A stretch of DNA of 64,000 bases from Capitella teleta. Taxonomy: Eukaryota; Annelida; Polychaeta; Capitellidae. Of the stretch, positions 50,001 to 62,539 are shown piece by piece. Numbering within the stretch: the stretch's first letter is position 1; each line of letters starts with the position of its first letter. Under the pieces are notes generated by a model. It ran no database searches. It saw nothing but the letters and a program-made list of their open reading frames with translations, and was not told the DNA's origin. The stretch spans positions 257,485-321,484 of the forward strand of contig KB311872.1 in assembly GCA_000328365.1 (NCBI GenBank). The letters are read 5' to 3'. The translations under genes and the position numbers were made by a program.

Positions 50001-53000
50001 TTATAAACATATTATCAACTTTTATATTTACGTATTTCTTTGTGGAATCAGCAGAAGATGTACAACAAAAATGTGACCTGCTGCATTCTCTGTTGCCTTT
50101 TCCAGAGCAAGCAGAATGAATCGAATGCAAGATTGCCTTGTTCCGTCTCGTCAAGAGCGACTTTTGTGTCATTGTAATTGCTCGAGATAAGCCCTCTTCT
50201 GTTGTGTATTCTTCCGGAAGAAATTAATGGTCACGAATTCATATGAAACGCGCTTCTGTCTTTGGTATTGCTACGATGTGCTATGGAACAGGGGGACTTT
50301 TCTGTGGTCTGGATTTAAAAAAAATACGGATCTATCTGATGAGTTTGTCGGGTCGAATGACCCAGACAAGGGTGAATCATCCGATCCAGAGACCTTCAAC
50401 CCCACGAGCAATGATTGTTCTGTCCAAGGGCATGTCCCTAATCCCTGACCACCTCAATGTGAGCATGACTAAAAGCATTGTTTGACCTTTATCGTTCGAA
50501 TAGGTCATGCGATGCTATCACAATAATTAAATCATGGTCGTTATATTCGGTCAGTAAAAAGAGGACAAATTGAAGTCTGCATAATATGAAATCAACGTAG
50601 AGAATGGGAGACATGTTGTTGATTCATATACGGGTACTAATACAATTATGACGTCACATAAAGTTCGAAAGGCGGTCGATTGAGAAGTAAATGCCGAAAC
50701 CTAGTTTCCTCTTAACGTGTTCATCCCTCATTACAAAGGACCTCAATCAACCCTTGGTCCTTTGTTTCACTTGCAATCAACGGCTGATTCAATGCAATAA
50801 AGACGACGACCAGTTCAGGTGAGAATATGAGCGAGGCTGTGACACGGAAGTTCAAGGGAGGTCAGTGGCCAAGCATCTGTTTGTTATTATGGGTGACATC
50901 AAGTTATGAGCTGTAATGTGTTTGGTGCATGATATATGCAAGCCATGTTACGTGTAGAATATCCCGCTTGCGACTGTAAGAATCAAAGGATACCCAAATG
51001 CAACTTTTTGTGAAGTTTCTGTTCCCGCTGCCATATCACTGTTTACAACTTCTTATTCGATACAATATGATGTGCATATAATTATATTACAGGGATGCGT
51101 CACTAAATTCACTTTTATCTCACAGAGATCTGCCAATGACTTAGTGATATCTTTGAGCTAAAGATATAGCTGGAAATAATTAGCGCATCTAAAGGTTTGA
51201 GCATCTCCAACAAAGTTCATTGCTCTCAAATAAGCTCACTCGGTAACCACAATAATCGTTACGGCAGTCATGAACTAAAGTTATCGAAGTGAGTGCAGTA
51301 AGGCATCTATCTCTTTGTGACCTGACTCCGGAATAATGAAGGTTTTCACATACTGATGTGTCCTGCTTCGTCCAATAAGACACAGCTGCTTCCATAATCA
51401 TATTTCATACAACACGCCAGTCACCCGGTCGTTTGAGGTTTCAAGTAAATGTCATTTCAGACCAGATTTGGGTTTTCTTCGGCATGACTTTTGGGCACTA
51501 CACCCGCACAATGCGAATGACATGGACACACTCAGATTCCTCAAATGTTGTCGATTAAGCCAGATATAATTTGTGCTCCATTTTATATCAGTTTAAGACA
51601 TTAATCGTTTTAATTGTTTACTTCAAGTCTGTTGTAAAGCTTGCGCCATTTTAAATTAAATTTGAATATTTATTTACTGGGTTGTATTAAACTAATATAA
51701 TTGAATTTATCCCATTTTTGGGCTGATATTGGATGGCTCGATACCTTTGTTTAGTGGATCCTTGATTTCAATAATTTGAAATTGGAATCCAAAAACAAGG
51801 CATTAAAATCAGAAGAACGTGAAAACATGAGAGGTTTAGCCAGCAGAATTGGCATTCAAGGAGAGCAATAAAAGCTTTGTTGAACGACTGACTGATTGAA
51901 CTATGTCGACGTTTTGAGTAATTATAAACATCACAAAGATAAGAACTCACTAAGAGCACGATTTCCATGAAAATCCATCGAGTTATCTTCAAATCATGAC
52001 ATAAATTAGGCATATGATATTATAACGGGGTGATCACTGAGAATGGTTTCACTGAAATCATTTTGCGATAAAATTATTGAATCACAAGCATTTTTCTCCC
52101 TTCCTTGATAAACCATGAAAACAAGTTTCTATGCCAGAAATAAATTGTCGCGCCTTCTTATTAATTCCTTACTTACAGTATTTAACATCAACATAATACA
52201 ATAAAGCTTAACCCATTCCATTATCGATACTTCCTTACGACAACATTACCCAGAATACATCGCTTCTGCTTTTTGTCCGCAGAGAGCATGGCCAAAAGAG
52301 GAACCTCCTCTCTCGCCATAAACGACGGATCCGTGTTTTTCTTTGCCAGCCTTGAAGCCCTCAATTTGAAGATAAGTTACGTTCCTTTTAGGGTGGCAAG
52401 GCACCGTGGCCACTCAATGCTGACCAATAAAAACAATTGCATCAGTTTGCTTTTATGATATTTTACGTAGTGAGCGAGAGACCGCGTTAATGGATCGAAG
52501 AATACCAAAGTCCAATAAAAGTATTCAGTCGCCAGCAAATCACCGTCTGGATAAACTGGAGCTCCGTGACGATCCGAGAATCAGGACCAAGGGAAGGTGG
52601 TCATGAATCCAGAAGGACAAGAGTTGTAAGTTAAATGTTTCAGCTTAATACTAGCATATAGCGGTATTCTATGACACCACTGATGCATATCCTGCATTTC
52701 CTTTTACTGTATACGTGTATAGAGGAAACCACTTAAATTTCCAATACCCGGTACTGGATTGCTAGTGTTCCGGCTGCAAGTACAGATTATTAAGGAGATA
52801 AAATATAACTGCTATTCACAGAGACCAAACTTTCCCAATTCTAATTTCTATTTTCTGAATTTTCTTTAGTAAGAAAAAATACTAATGAGTTTCTAAAAAA
52901 CATTATATTGTATTCAATGATAAGACATCTTTTTACATCATTATGCACTACACAATATGAACAACACTACTTTTTTCACCCTACACCTGAATGACGGCAT

Positions 53001-56000
53001 AAGCAAATGAATGTACACTCCCTTGTATTTTTAATTAATTTCCATTCTCGTGGGTTTGTGGGGGGATGGGGGAGGGTTATTGAAACATTCACATCAACGC
53101 CACATTGCTTAATTAAGTCAGTATTTTTTTTTTTCATAGTTACCTTTTAATTTTTATTCAATTATGAGGTCATCGGACGACATGGTCACCCCGTATGCCG
53201 TAAAGACAATATGCTCAGACAAGAGAAACGTCGAATTGTCTTTGCATTAGACGAGGGGTCTTTTTTGTCCATCCATAAATTGTCGATGTCGCTGCTATGG
53301 AAACGCAGCTGCAAGATTGTCATATCGGAAACTAGAAATGACAAATGCTTTGGGAAATACGATGCACAAGATGAACGCCCTTTCAAACCGTTCCTATTGA
53401 CACAATGCAAAAATTCCTGTCACTAGATCCAGCGAGATGGACAAAGAATGACTGGCCTTCAATCTTCTACTTGTACTCCAGGTGACCCACTGTGAATCCA
53501 AATCAACAGATGTGCAATGTCATACAACGAACAGTTAAAGAACCACCTAAATAACTCCTTCGCTGGAAAGTTTCTTTAATGAGATTGAATGCAATAATTA
53601 TGATATGGCATCATTCTGTATTCCTTTCGCAATAGCAATCTTTTCAAGTTCTAGTTATCTAAGCTGACATATACACAGGCAACATGAACTGTGTTGTCCA
53701 CATCCATTGTTCTTCAAGAATGATTATTGCTAGTGGAAGCTGTCAGGCATAGTTTGCTCAGCACTATTTGCCCTCACAAGGACACCCACCGTCTGCAAGT
53801 TGGGCATCCACATTAGCCGATTTGCCCACTCAAAAAAGCCCTCCACCGTCTTATAGCCCCAAAACCCCTCTTGTGTTCATTTCATGCTCTGAAATATTCA
53901 ACTACGTGCTCAATGGGATGAGAAATGCGAAGGCCGTGTGGAATTATTCATCGAAGGGGACACGGATGCAGCAGGACAGGCGGACGAACTGCACGCTCAT
54001 TGGTGACACGCTCACAATTAAGACACAGTTCTGGTGGGCAAAATCTTATGCCAATAAATCAATCGTAAGATTTCTCAGTTTTTTTTTTTTTTTTTTTTTT
54101 GTTTTTTGTTTTTTTTTTTTCAATATTTTTTGTAATTTCCATTTATTATATATATCACATACGTACGGTTTTTCAATACAACGATGATGGTGTTTGGTTT
54201 TGTTTTGTTTTTGTTTTTGTTTTGCTTTTTTAACAGCAATTTCCGATTTGCATTTTCTTCACCGCAACACTAGCTGCATATTAATTCGAACGATTCTTAA
54301 ATTCGAACCGTTAATTGTCTTCTTCTAAGTTTACAATTATCACTGTAAATGCATGTATAGTTGAACTTTATGCACTCTATTTCCGTTTGATAGTATCAAT
54401 GAAATTTCATAACCATGTTTGTGATTTATTGGCAGCATCACTGTCATAATAACCAGATCAGTCAAGCCAAAAGCTCATACCTATCGTCATCAATAGGTGG
54501 CTCATACGTTGCAGATAATATTGTAACGTTGTGAGTTTCTTTCTCTGTAAACTCTGAAGAGGCAATAATATAATACTTTTTTGTATCAGAGTGCCGTAAA
54601 ACTCCACCCATACATACATATATATACTGTAAACTTTGAAACTATGTTTACACAATTCACACGTGTCAATGTCACCTATCTCATCCACCGAAATAGGCGA
54701 CCCACACATTGTAGACCGAATGGGCAGAATACCCGGTAAACGGAAATCAGGTTCCTACAATGGGTTTTCTTATGGCAACAACGACCTCGAATCACCGCGT
54801 GAGCTTGATTTGACAAAGTTTTGTTCAACAAAAACAAAAACAAAGAAAATCGTGGGGAAGCTTCCCAGCACGTTGTTGATTTGGTGGCTTAAACTGTTGA
54901 CTGATATGCTTAAATCCATAACAATGAATGCCTTTCTAAGACACATAAATTATTAAGATCCTAAGAAATCTAAATATTAACTTTTAAGACCATACAACAA
55001 AGAATAATGGAACTAACAGGATCAAATGAAAAATAAGATCCGAAGAAACAAAGTATTCGACATCTTGAGCAGGAAGCATGACCCCAACAATTTCCTTTTA
55101 AACTAGAATATTGATCGATCAACACGGCTTTTGCTTTTGATACATCATTTGCTCTTTGGCTGGTTTCATGTTTTCCTTGTGACCACCACCCGTGGCTTCC
55201 TTTTATGAATGATGCGCAAATAGATCCGGGCTCTAAGAAACGCTGCTTGGCAGGGTATGCCAGTGGTGACCTCTTAGTCTAGTCGTTTGGGTGACATCAC
55301 AGCTGTACATGGTTGACTCGATCATTGGCTGCTCACAGCAGGGAGGTTGACAGGGCCAAACACGAGCTTCACTGTACATCAAGGAGAGAACACTAAGCAG
55401 CCCGAGTAGAGCTGCAAGCCTATTTAACTTAGTGGAATACTGTTGCATTAATTATCCACAACGCTATAAAAAAAATAATAAAAACCACACGCGGAAGCTG
55501 TTTATAATTGGGGTAATTTGGATAATTCTGCCTATTGCAATATGCATATATTATACACCATCCGCGTGAGAGATGTCTTCCTATATTTCTTTCTGAGGAA
55601 GCCTATTTCCCGTCAGAGATTTATTGAGTACTCAATCAAATACAATTATTTTTAGCCACTCATTGACTCTCATCTTCTGAACATTAGTTCCTTAAACTGC
55701 TCTCTCTCTCCCTGTCCATTTTAGGATCATTAATAACCATTAAGATTCGCAGTCATTTGGAGGGTTGATTTATGCGCATGGACATTTTAGCATTACAATG
55801 CAGAAGGTTGGCCTAATAGGGATACACCATTGTAACGAGTTGTCAAGTTTCTTTTGTTGTTCATAGTACGTGCTGTCACGCCCACATTCTGAATTGCAGA
55901 ATCACATAACTTCTGACATAGAAAGGCGTCTCATCAGCTAAGCATCCTTCCAATCGAAGACGTGGACTCCAAGGTTACGCAGCTCTATCCAATTACACCA

Positions 56001-56520
56001 TGCACCATATAATATGCACGTCCGAATTTCCGTAACAATAAAACAGAGACAGCTTGTAAATACATCTTGGGATTATCTTAATTTATGAATACCCAATGAC
56101 TGGTCTTGACACATTTTGCGAATGGCGCAATAACTCTCAATTCAGCCTTTGATGTTGTGTCTGACCTTCTGACTTTACACCCATTTTTGCATTTCTCCCT
56201 TGAACACGCTATAAAATTAAGCGCGATGTCCACTTAGAGCATTTGACCAAACGGGATTGATTATACACGAGACGTTGAACTTGAGATACGACTTTAATGC
56301 GCTTCTCTGATTCTGTGGTAAACAACTGTCCGCAATGTTCTCATTGCTGGTTTGCTGTAATGGTTACGAAGCACGAAACAGCAATCACCTGGTAGTCTTG
56401 CAAGATTGTTATTGATGAGAGCAAGGGGAGCACCAACAGCGAATGGTTTCACATGTTACTACACTGTACGCATAAGAACTGACATTTCAATAATACTGAC
56501 ACGAATCCACCTTTCCGATT
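47069..56520. other. Long noncoding stretch
   Basis: No gene is supported over 9.4 kb. It holds low-complexity runs (TTTA/T at 48509-48556, T at 53126-53136, T at 54080-54122, TTTTG-like at 54195-54230), a C10 run near 48428, a repeat of the MITE-like start at 48980-49012, an E-box TCACGTGA near 48827-48834, a CRE at 50649-50656 and a canonical G-quadruplex motif at 53052-53076. Open frames (for example 50227-50448, 53768-54187) have no recognisable domains. Confidence 0.45.
48980..49012 (+). repeat. MITE-like terminal sequence, second occurrence
   Basis: The 33 bp starting CAGAGTGGGCCAAAAGTAGT match 27421-27453 at 31 positions. Similarity stops after this. The other end of the element was not found. 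Confidence 0.5.
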
Positions 56521-57859
56521 TCAAGCGCAATTGACAAATGTTCTTTGTGATAGCTCTCTGTGGCGACATGTGAGCAGTTTCTTGAAAGCATTTCGGAAGT
56601 CTTTGTTGAGGAAAGTATATATGCACGGATTGACCCCAGATGACAGATAGCCCAACCAGGTGAAAGTTATGAAAACCTCATTTGGGACATCGCATGATTG
56701 ACAGATTCCATAGGTGAGATTGGTGATGAAGAACGGTAGCCAGAGTGCCACGAACGATACAACAACCCAGATCAGAGTTCTCTCCGCTCTTCGTTCTCTG
56801 CTGTTCAACTTGACTGCCCCGCGTGACGCTAGCATGCTTATGTACACCATCGATTTCGAACGTGCTCTAGTGCGGTGAGCAAAGTTTGACTTCTCGCTTG
56901 ATTCTGGCCGACGTCCGTGGTGTATTCGACGAGGTGGAAGGTCAGGAGTCATATTTGGTGACCCTCGAGGTGATCCGTTCATTAGGTCCGCTTCTGACGC
57001 TCCGTCACTGCACGGTTTGTACTCAACTAGCGTAGCCATTGTCACATTGCTAGGTTCGTTGCGTATCTCTTCCATTGGAGTTTCAAGGCATGGCTTCAAT
57101 TTGCCATTTGTGAAACCTTTGGTTCTTAGTGGAAACTTCATATTCCTCCGCAAAATTTGAATTGAACGCATGTCGGCAAAGACAAGTACCGTCAACGGGA
57201 TAAAGAAAGACACGAGGGATGAGTATATGACAAAGGTTCGGTCAAAAATCCCGCACTGATAGCCTTGAACAGGGTCCCCTAGCAGCACGTGTTGGTTATC
57301 AAGAGCGCCCTGAACAATAAGGGGCAATGAGATGGCGAAAGAAACTATCCATGCTGGGACAACCAGCAAAGCAACATGCCGCTTGTCTCGGCTGCTTCTG
57401 ACTCTTATTGGGTGGGCTATTCCGTGGTAACGATGGATTGCAATGGCAGAGAGATGCAAGATAGAAGTCGTGGAGAGGAAGACGTCGCTGCCAGTCCACA
57501 ATAGACACACAGTTAAACCAAGCTCCCACTGTCCTCGAACCTGTAATAAGACAATGGTAGTAAGCTTCCCAAATAAAGTCCTCACTCACCGTTTGGTATG
57601 TTCCTAGAGGAACCACGATCAAAGCGAGTAGGAAGTCGGTCACCGCTAAACTGGCAATGACGTAATTTGAGAGGGTCCGCAGGTTTCTATGACCCAGCAC
57701 AGCGAGCAGGACGAGGAGGTTGCCGGTCAAAATCCAGATGGGGATCAAGCCCAAAGCCAGAAGCGCCCAGCGAGTGACGGGCACTGAGGTAGGGATCGAA
57801 GTGGCGTTGTCGCTCGAATAGTTGAGGGACGCTGGTGTGGAACTAGCCAGAAAATCCAT
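56521..57859 (-). CDS. D2-like biogenic-amine GPCR (HRY variant), two coding exons
   Basis: Exon 1 is 57859-57590 (90 aa), exon 2 is 57540-56521 (339 aa), giving 429 aa with phase-0 joining. Landmarks are N-glycosylation sites NYS and NAT in the N-terminus, GN in TM1 (47-48), LAVTD in TM2 (D75), C102, the amine-binding D109 in TM3 (SDVFLSTTSILHL), H126-R127-Y128 in place of DRY, C186 in loop 2, serines S197, S198 and S201 in TM5 (the catecholamine-contact pattern of D2 receptors), a 120-residue third intracellular loop, W357-L-P359-F-F in TM6, WLGY (385-388) and N394-P-C-I-Y398 in TM7, and C405. TM3, TM5, TM6 and TM7 resemble vertebrate D2 most closely, 5-HT2 next. It is a plasma-membrane monoamine receptor, probably Gi-type by family. 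The HRY change and Leu at the CWxP Cys are unusual. The ATG at 57859 has a good context (G at -3, G at +4). Confidence 0.92.
57541..57589 (-). other. 49-bp intron in the amine receptor gene
   Basis: On the minus strand it starts GTGAGTGAGG and ends CTTATTACAG, with a branch-like CTTAC about 25 nt before the acceptor. Length 49 is not a multiple of three, and reading through it changes frame in TM2-TM3, so removal is needed to make a receptor. It falls between TM2 and the WELGL motif of extracellular loop 1. From memory, vertebrate D2-type genes are also interrupted near this point, which I cannot confirm here. Confidence 0.85.
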
Positions 57860-57882
57860 TGCAAGGCTGCATCATAACCCTG
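57843..57882 (-). promoter_or_regulatory. Possible 5' splice acceptor and overlapping upstream ORF of the amine receptor
   Basis: A pyrimidine-rich stretch ending CCACACAG (AG at 57881-57880 on the minus strand) could be the 3' end of a 5'UTR intron. Two upstream ATGs (57875 and 57872) open an out-of-frame frame of ten codons ending at 57843, overlapping the receptor ATG at 57859. If included in the mRNA it could lower translation of the receptor. Confidence 0.4.
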
Positions 57883-57977
57883 TGTGGACGGAAAAGGACG
57901 AAATTTAACGCCAGTACAATGTACACTTTTCTGAATTCCTGGCCTCATTCTACATTTAATTCAACCGCGCCCATTGA

Positions 57978-57986
57978 TTTTTTTTT

Positions 57987-58034
<48 letters not shown>
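57978..58034. repeat. Poly-T tract
   Basis: A nearly pure T run with one GA interruption near 57988. Prone to length variation and sequencing error. Confidence 0.95.
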
Positions 58035-58395
58035 CAGATTAAGTTTAAACAAGTATTTTTTCAAAAGGGTTTTGTAAAACAATTAAGTATTGAAACTCAA
58101 CCCGTTTATTTGAATTAGCTTCCACATGCAATAAATATTTTTCGAGCTCTTAATTCTCTTGTATCCGGAATAGACGGACATCGTAAACCATGGCACTCTA
58201 TTATGTTACTGTATTGGACATATAAAAACGTAAACCGGAAGTCCTTAATTATTTACAGCCGCTTTTACGTGAACTTAAATGTGTCACAAATGGGCAATGA
58301 ACTACAGGTTTTAGTATAAGATTCAAAGACTCAGCATTAAGAATGATTGACAGGATATCCAAATTTCCCTTTGAAATGAATAAAATCAATTATGT

Positions 58396-58440
58396 TCTTA
58401 TCTTATCTTATCTTATCCCTATTTTATCTGATCTTATCCA
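58396..58440. repeat. (TTATC)n short tandem repeat
   Basis: Four clean CTTAT/TTATC units followed by degenerate ones (CCTATTTTATCTGATCTTATCC). Confidence 0.85.
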
Positions 58441-60879
58441 ATAGTCATGAAAGAGAGGATATTTTCAGCAGAGGTTTTAATTTGCAACAGTTATCAACAT
58501 GAAATATAAGCATGAATAATTTGCTAGAAATTTCTCCGTACTATGCTATAACAATTTATATCCCGTGACCTACTTCGATAACAACAAACAACCCATACAT
58601 CGTGCCTATAAATGACCAACAAACATTCTCCAAAATATCACGCCTCAATTCCCTCGTGTGTGGAAACAAATAGCCGCTGGCTGCAAGGGGCACATCCACT
58701 ACGATGCCCCACGAGAAATCGTAATTGTGCTCCACGGCATTGAGACGCACGAATAACTCTCTGCAGCACACAAGCAAAGTGTCACACAATGGGAGCATTA
58801 CGCCTACATTCTGCATTCGGTCGTGAACGGTGACAGGCTATTGCTCGTTCGGATGCTTGGTCACCTCTGCGCCATCTAGGTCGGTATATGTGGCTCAAAT
58901 CGTCTCTGAGGATTAGGTTTGTCGATCACATGGGAGCAATATCGAAGGTGGATCCCTATTCTAGGGTGCCCCGTACTCCCCCAGCTGTCATTGAAGCATG
59001 TGGGGATTCAATCCTGCTCCCTCGGAATCGGTTGATAACAATGCAATGCTATTCCCTGATGGACGTCTCTCGACGTCGACCATGACCTACTTCTCGTCAT
59101 GTGACTTGTACGCAATGTATTTAGGGAACGTCCTATTTGGTGGATTGACACAGAGGCAAACCATTGACTCTTTTGCGTCTCATTACGAATTATATAATTA
59201 GTATCTATTGTTAAGTGCCTATAAAGTGCAATGTATTGGAAATTTGCATGTTTGGTACCCAACAACATTAGCACAATGAAGATAGTTGAACAGAGAGTGC
59301 AGACGAGGCATGTCAGACGTTACATTCCCATCGGTTTGCATCATGTGATTCAAACAGCTGATTTCCTGTGGTGACCAAAGAGAACCAAAGAGGGATGGAT
59401 ACTCGTTAACGTGACATGAAATGATACAATCAGTCTAAACACGATAATAAGATCATGTTTTCAGCTATACATGCTAGAAGTGAAGAAAGAAAAAACATTC
59501 AACTTGAGAATTTACTGAAAATTAGCAAATCCCCTATTTTGCACACCATTGCCCCATACACGTTGGGAACAAATGACGTTCCTCCTTGGTGTTGTCTTTC
59601 TGTTACCATCAAACAAAATAAACAAGTCCTCGGATAACCTAGAAACAATTCTGATTCGGTGCTTGCCTCCTGGAGACAATTTCAATCGCACATGGATTCC
59701 AGAGAACAAGACCCACTGATGTAGAAAACAGTCCTTCCTTTCGCCTGTCTGTAATAAGCACCCGAAACAAGTCGATCTCGCAAACTGCACTTTTTATGGC
59801 AGTGATAAATTGAGAGTTCGACGATGGAGATCGATGGACGTCGGGAAGATTTCTGAGAACCGGAGCACGAATCAGCCGCAATTATGCACCAAAAACCTTA
59901 TCTGAATTTTCCCAAGACCCTGTCAGATGTCTTCCCTTGTTTTTTCATGATACTAATTCATGCAAAATCTCGCATTATGGCTCTTTTAGACGTAATTCAT
60001 ATGTTGGCTAATATTTGATGTAATATTACGCACAAAAATGCGCCCCATACGCGTGGTGTTTGCCCAAATGATTTTAACTCTCTGATTTAGCTCTCAAATC
60101 TTGGCAACCGATTGTTGCCGGCTGGAGCACTTGTATAATGTTTATCTTTACTGAAAGGTTTATTGACCGTTTCGCCTTGGATTTTCGTCGGCTTTTGTAT
60201 CCCCTCCTCAACGATATGAAACTTGTTTTTTCCAAATACAACACCACCCAAACCTTTCATCAGCACATATAATTCACGACACTCGACACTGCATCATATA
60301 CATTAGTTGGGATATTCGTTTTTGAATCTACATGTATATTACTTAAGGGATGATAGGACCCTCTTTGGGTGAATCGGGGTTTTTATTTCGGCAATCAGCA
60401 AAGGGGTGTGCTATTTTCTCTCTTCACTTCGATCAGATTGAACGATCAGTGCGGGTTCAACCAGCCTAGCCATCCCGCAGTTTAATCTACGCTCATAAAA
60501 CCGACCTCAGGCGACAAAAATTGGCTCGTAGGCTTACTTAATTGTCTTTTTATTTCTTGAGTGAATATTCTTTATTATTCTTGTGATGCAATCTAACCAC
60601 TGTTATTATAATCCTGATTATAAGCATAGACAGTTATGCACGGTCTCTGTTATTCTATTGATCCGGGACCAAGATCAATGAAGAGACTGCACAACAATAT
60701 TCTTGAGTTCACTGATGAAACACCGAAATATCATAAACACCATAATAAGCTGATTACCAAAACAAATATTAAATTATGCATGTAGACCTACTGCGCACAA
60801 ATGTCCCACAACTATCGCTTTGCCAATATTCAATACGAGCGGCGTGTACATTGCGATGTCACCTCTTAAGTACCTCGGT

Positions 60880-61195
60880 CAGTTTGACCAGCTGACAGCA
60901 ATTCTATGCAGACAGTGAAGGACGAGTTTTCAGGTTCGATACACAATCAGGTCACGGGGGTTATTATTGTGAATTGTATTTGCACTTTGACATACATGCA
61001 ATTATTATTTTTCCGCGAATCTTGATTAATACTAAACTGCATATAACGAGGCTGGGTGCTGTGGACTACTGCTTATGGTAGCATGCGAGATAGTTATTAT
61101 AACTTCTTGGGATTTATCGAAAAGAGCAGGAGTTAGAAGCATCGGTCCCAAGTTCCTGCTCTCCAAATGGGTTGGATGAAGCCGTACAACTGAAC
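60880..61195 (+). mobile_element. tRNA-derived SINE, family B, copy 3 (old)
   Basis: A decayed copy has a recognisable B box CAGGTTCGATAC near 60931-60942, the family B middle (GAGGCTGGGTGCTGTGGACT near 61050) and the 3' body (GGGATTTATCGAAAAGAGCA near 61110, GGATGAAGCCGTACAAC near 61175). Many substitutions and no visible target-site duplication show that it is the oldest of the three copies. Confidence 0.8.
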
Positions 61196-62501
61196 CATGC
61201 CTCTAGGATGGCATCTACGAGTTAAACGGATAAAACATCAACACTTCTTTCAATCGATGTTTTATTGTAAGGACTCATCCGATATTTAGATTATATCGAG
61301 ACGAAAGGCGTCTTAATGAGTCATAAGGCGTCAGTCGAATGAATAATTGATACTATGCACCGCAGCACCGAAGAGAGCAGCTCATTGGCAGAGCCACTTT
61401 TTGCAGCCTATGTGTAATGGATTGATAGGAATTTCATTGGGGAGTTTAGAAGTCATAAATGAAAACGTAGCACTTTTCCTTATCAGCGTTTTCTGATGCA
61501 CGTTCCAATTAGATGTGTGGGCTTATCGCAGGTTTGTGTCGCCGAGATTCTATGTTAACTGGGCACTGCATTAATTAATAATGGCGTTTTATCAGATTAA
61601 GTAATACTAGCCGCGAATACACTTCTCGTTTAACCAGAGGATTAGTATGATTAAATCATAGACAAGCACGTGTTACGCGGAAAACATTTTTGTTTATCCT
61701 GTTATTTATGCGCTGTTAAACATGAATGATTAGAGAAAGTTGCATAATAATGTTGTGATCGAATGTTGTGTTAAACATACGAGTAAGAGATCAACATAGT
61801 AGCACAATAATAGACGTAATGTGCATCGTTTTTAATGACATAACACGCCCCTTGTTCAGACTGGGGAGTAGGACTCGTTCGTTATCTTGCGTTACTTGAA
61901 GATAGCTATGTATGTATTTTGCATTGCATCTCAGCTGTGCATTGGCATTATAAATGATAATGTTACACTTCGTAAATCACAGTTCTGACGCTGTGAGACA
62001 ATACATTTGCAAAATGGTTTTAACAGTTTCCCAGAAAACGGGTCCCATTTTCTGTGTGATTGTTAATCAATATTCAATAATTATAGAAAGCCATCACTGT
62101 GGTCGTTTCGTGGAAAAGAAGTGGCGATATTGTCCGAATTGACAGTCCTTCCGTCCGTTGCAACGGATATGCCGTTCTGCCTTATTATAAACGTGATGCA
62201 TTTTGCAATATCCGCTTTCTCCAATACATACTCGTTTGAAATCGATTTGACTCGCATCGTTAGGTTTCAATAATAAAAATTGATGATGCTTGAAATGCAA
62301 TAAAACGTATTGACTGCTGATGTTGTCTTACACCTCATTAACTGTGTGTGGTTAACAGAAGAAGATTATACAGGGACACTTCATCGGCGGAGCATGGCTC
62401 AGGGTTTCTAACCCGGGGAATATAGCATCGATATCATTACTCTTCAGTTTTAATGGTGATGTATAGGCTAGCATGTATTCTCGGTGGTGTTTGGCTGTCT
62501 G
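61196..62501. other. Noncoding stretch
   Basis: I see no supported feature. Confidence 0.45.
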
Positions 62502-62539
62502 CTGATCACGTGACGTTCCACTGATCACGTGACCTTTCC
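62502..62539. promoter_or_regulatory. Tandem pair of E-box palindromes
   Basis: Two adjacent 19-bp units, each starting CTGATCACGTGAC (62502 and 62521), carry the palindrome TCACGTGA (62506-62513, 62525-62532). This is the core bound by MITF/TFE, USF and Myc-type bHLH factors. No adjacent gene is recognised in the window. Confidence 0.4.

Larger units (their letters stand above)
57860..60879. other. Upstream DNA of the amine receptor, poly-T tract, otherwise noncoding
   Basis: A T tract of nearly 60 nt (57978-58034, broken once by GA) lies 120 bp upstream of the receptor start; in the gene's sense it is poly(A), perhaps a retroposon tail whose body has decayed. A (TTATC)n run lies at 58398-58440. 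A minus-strand frame at 58816-58556 (86 codons) is protein-like in composition but unrecognised. Nothing else is supported. Confidence 0.45.

Noticed and set aside
53768-54187. 139-codon plus-strand frame
   Set aside because: The second half is poly-Phe from a T tract; the first half shows no recognisable motif.
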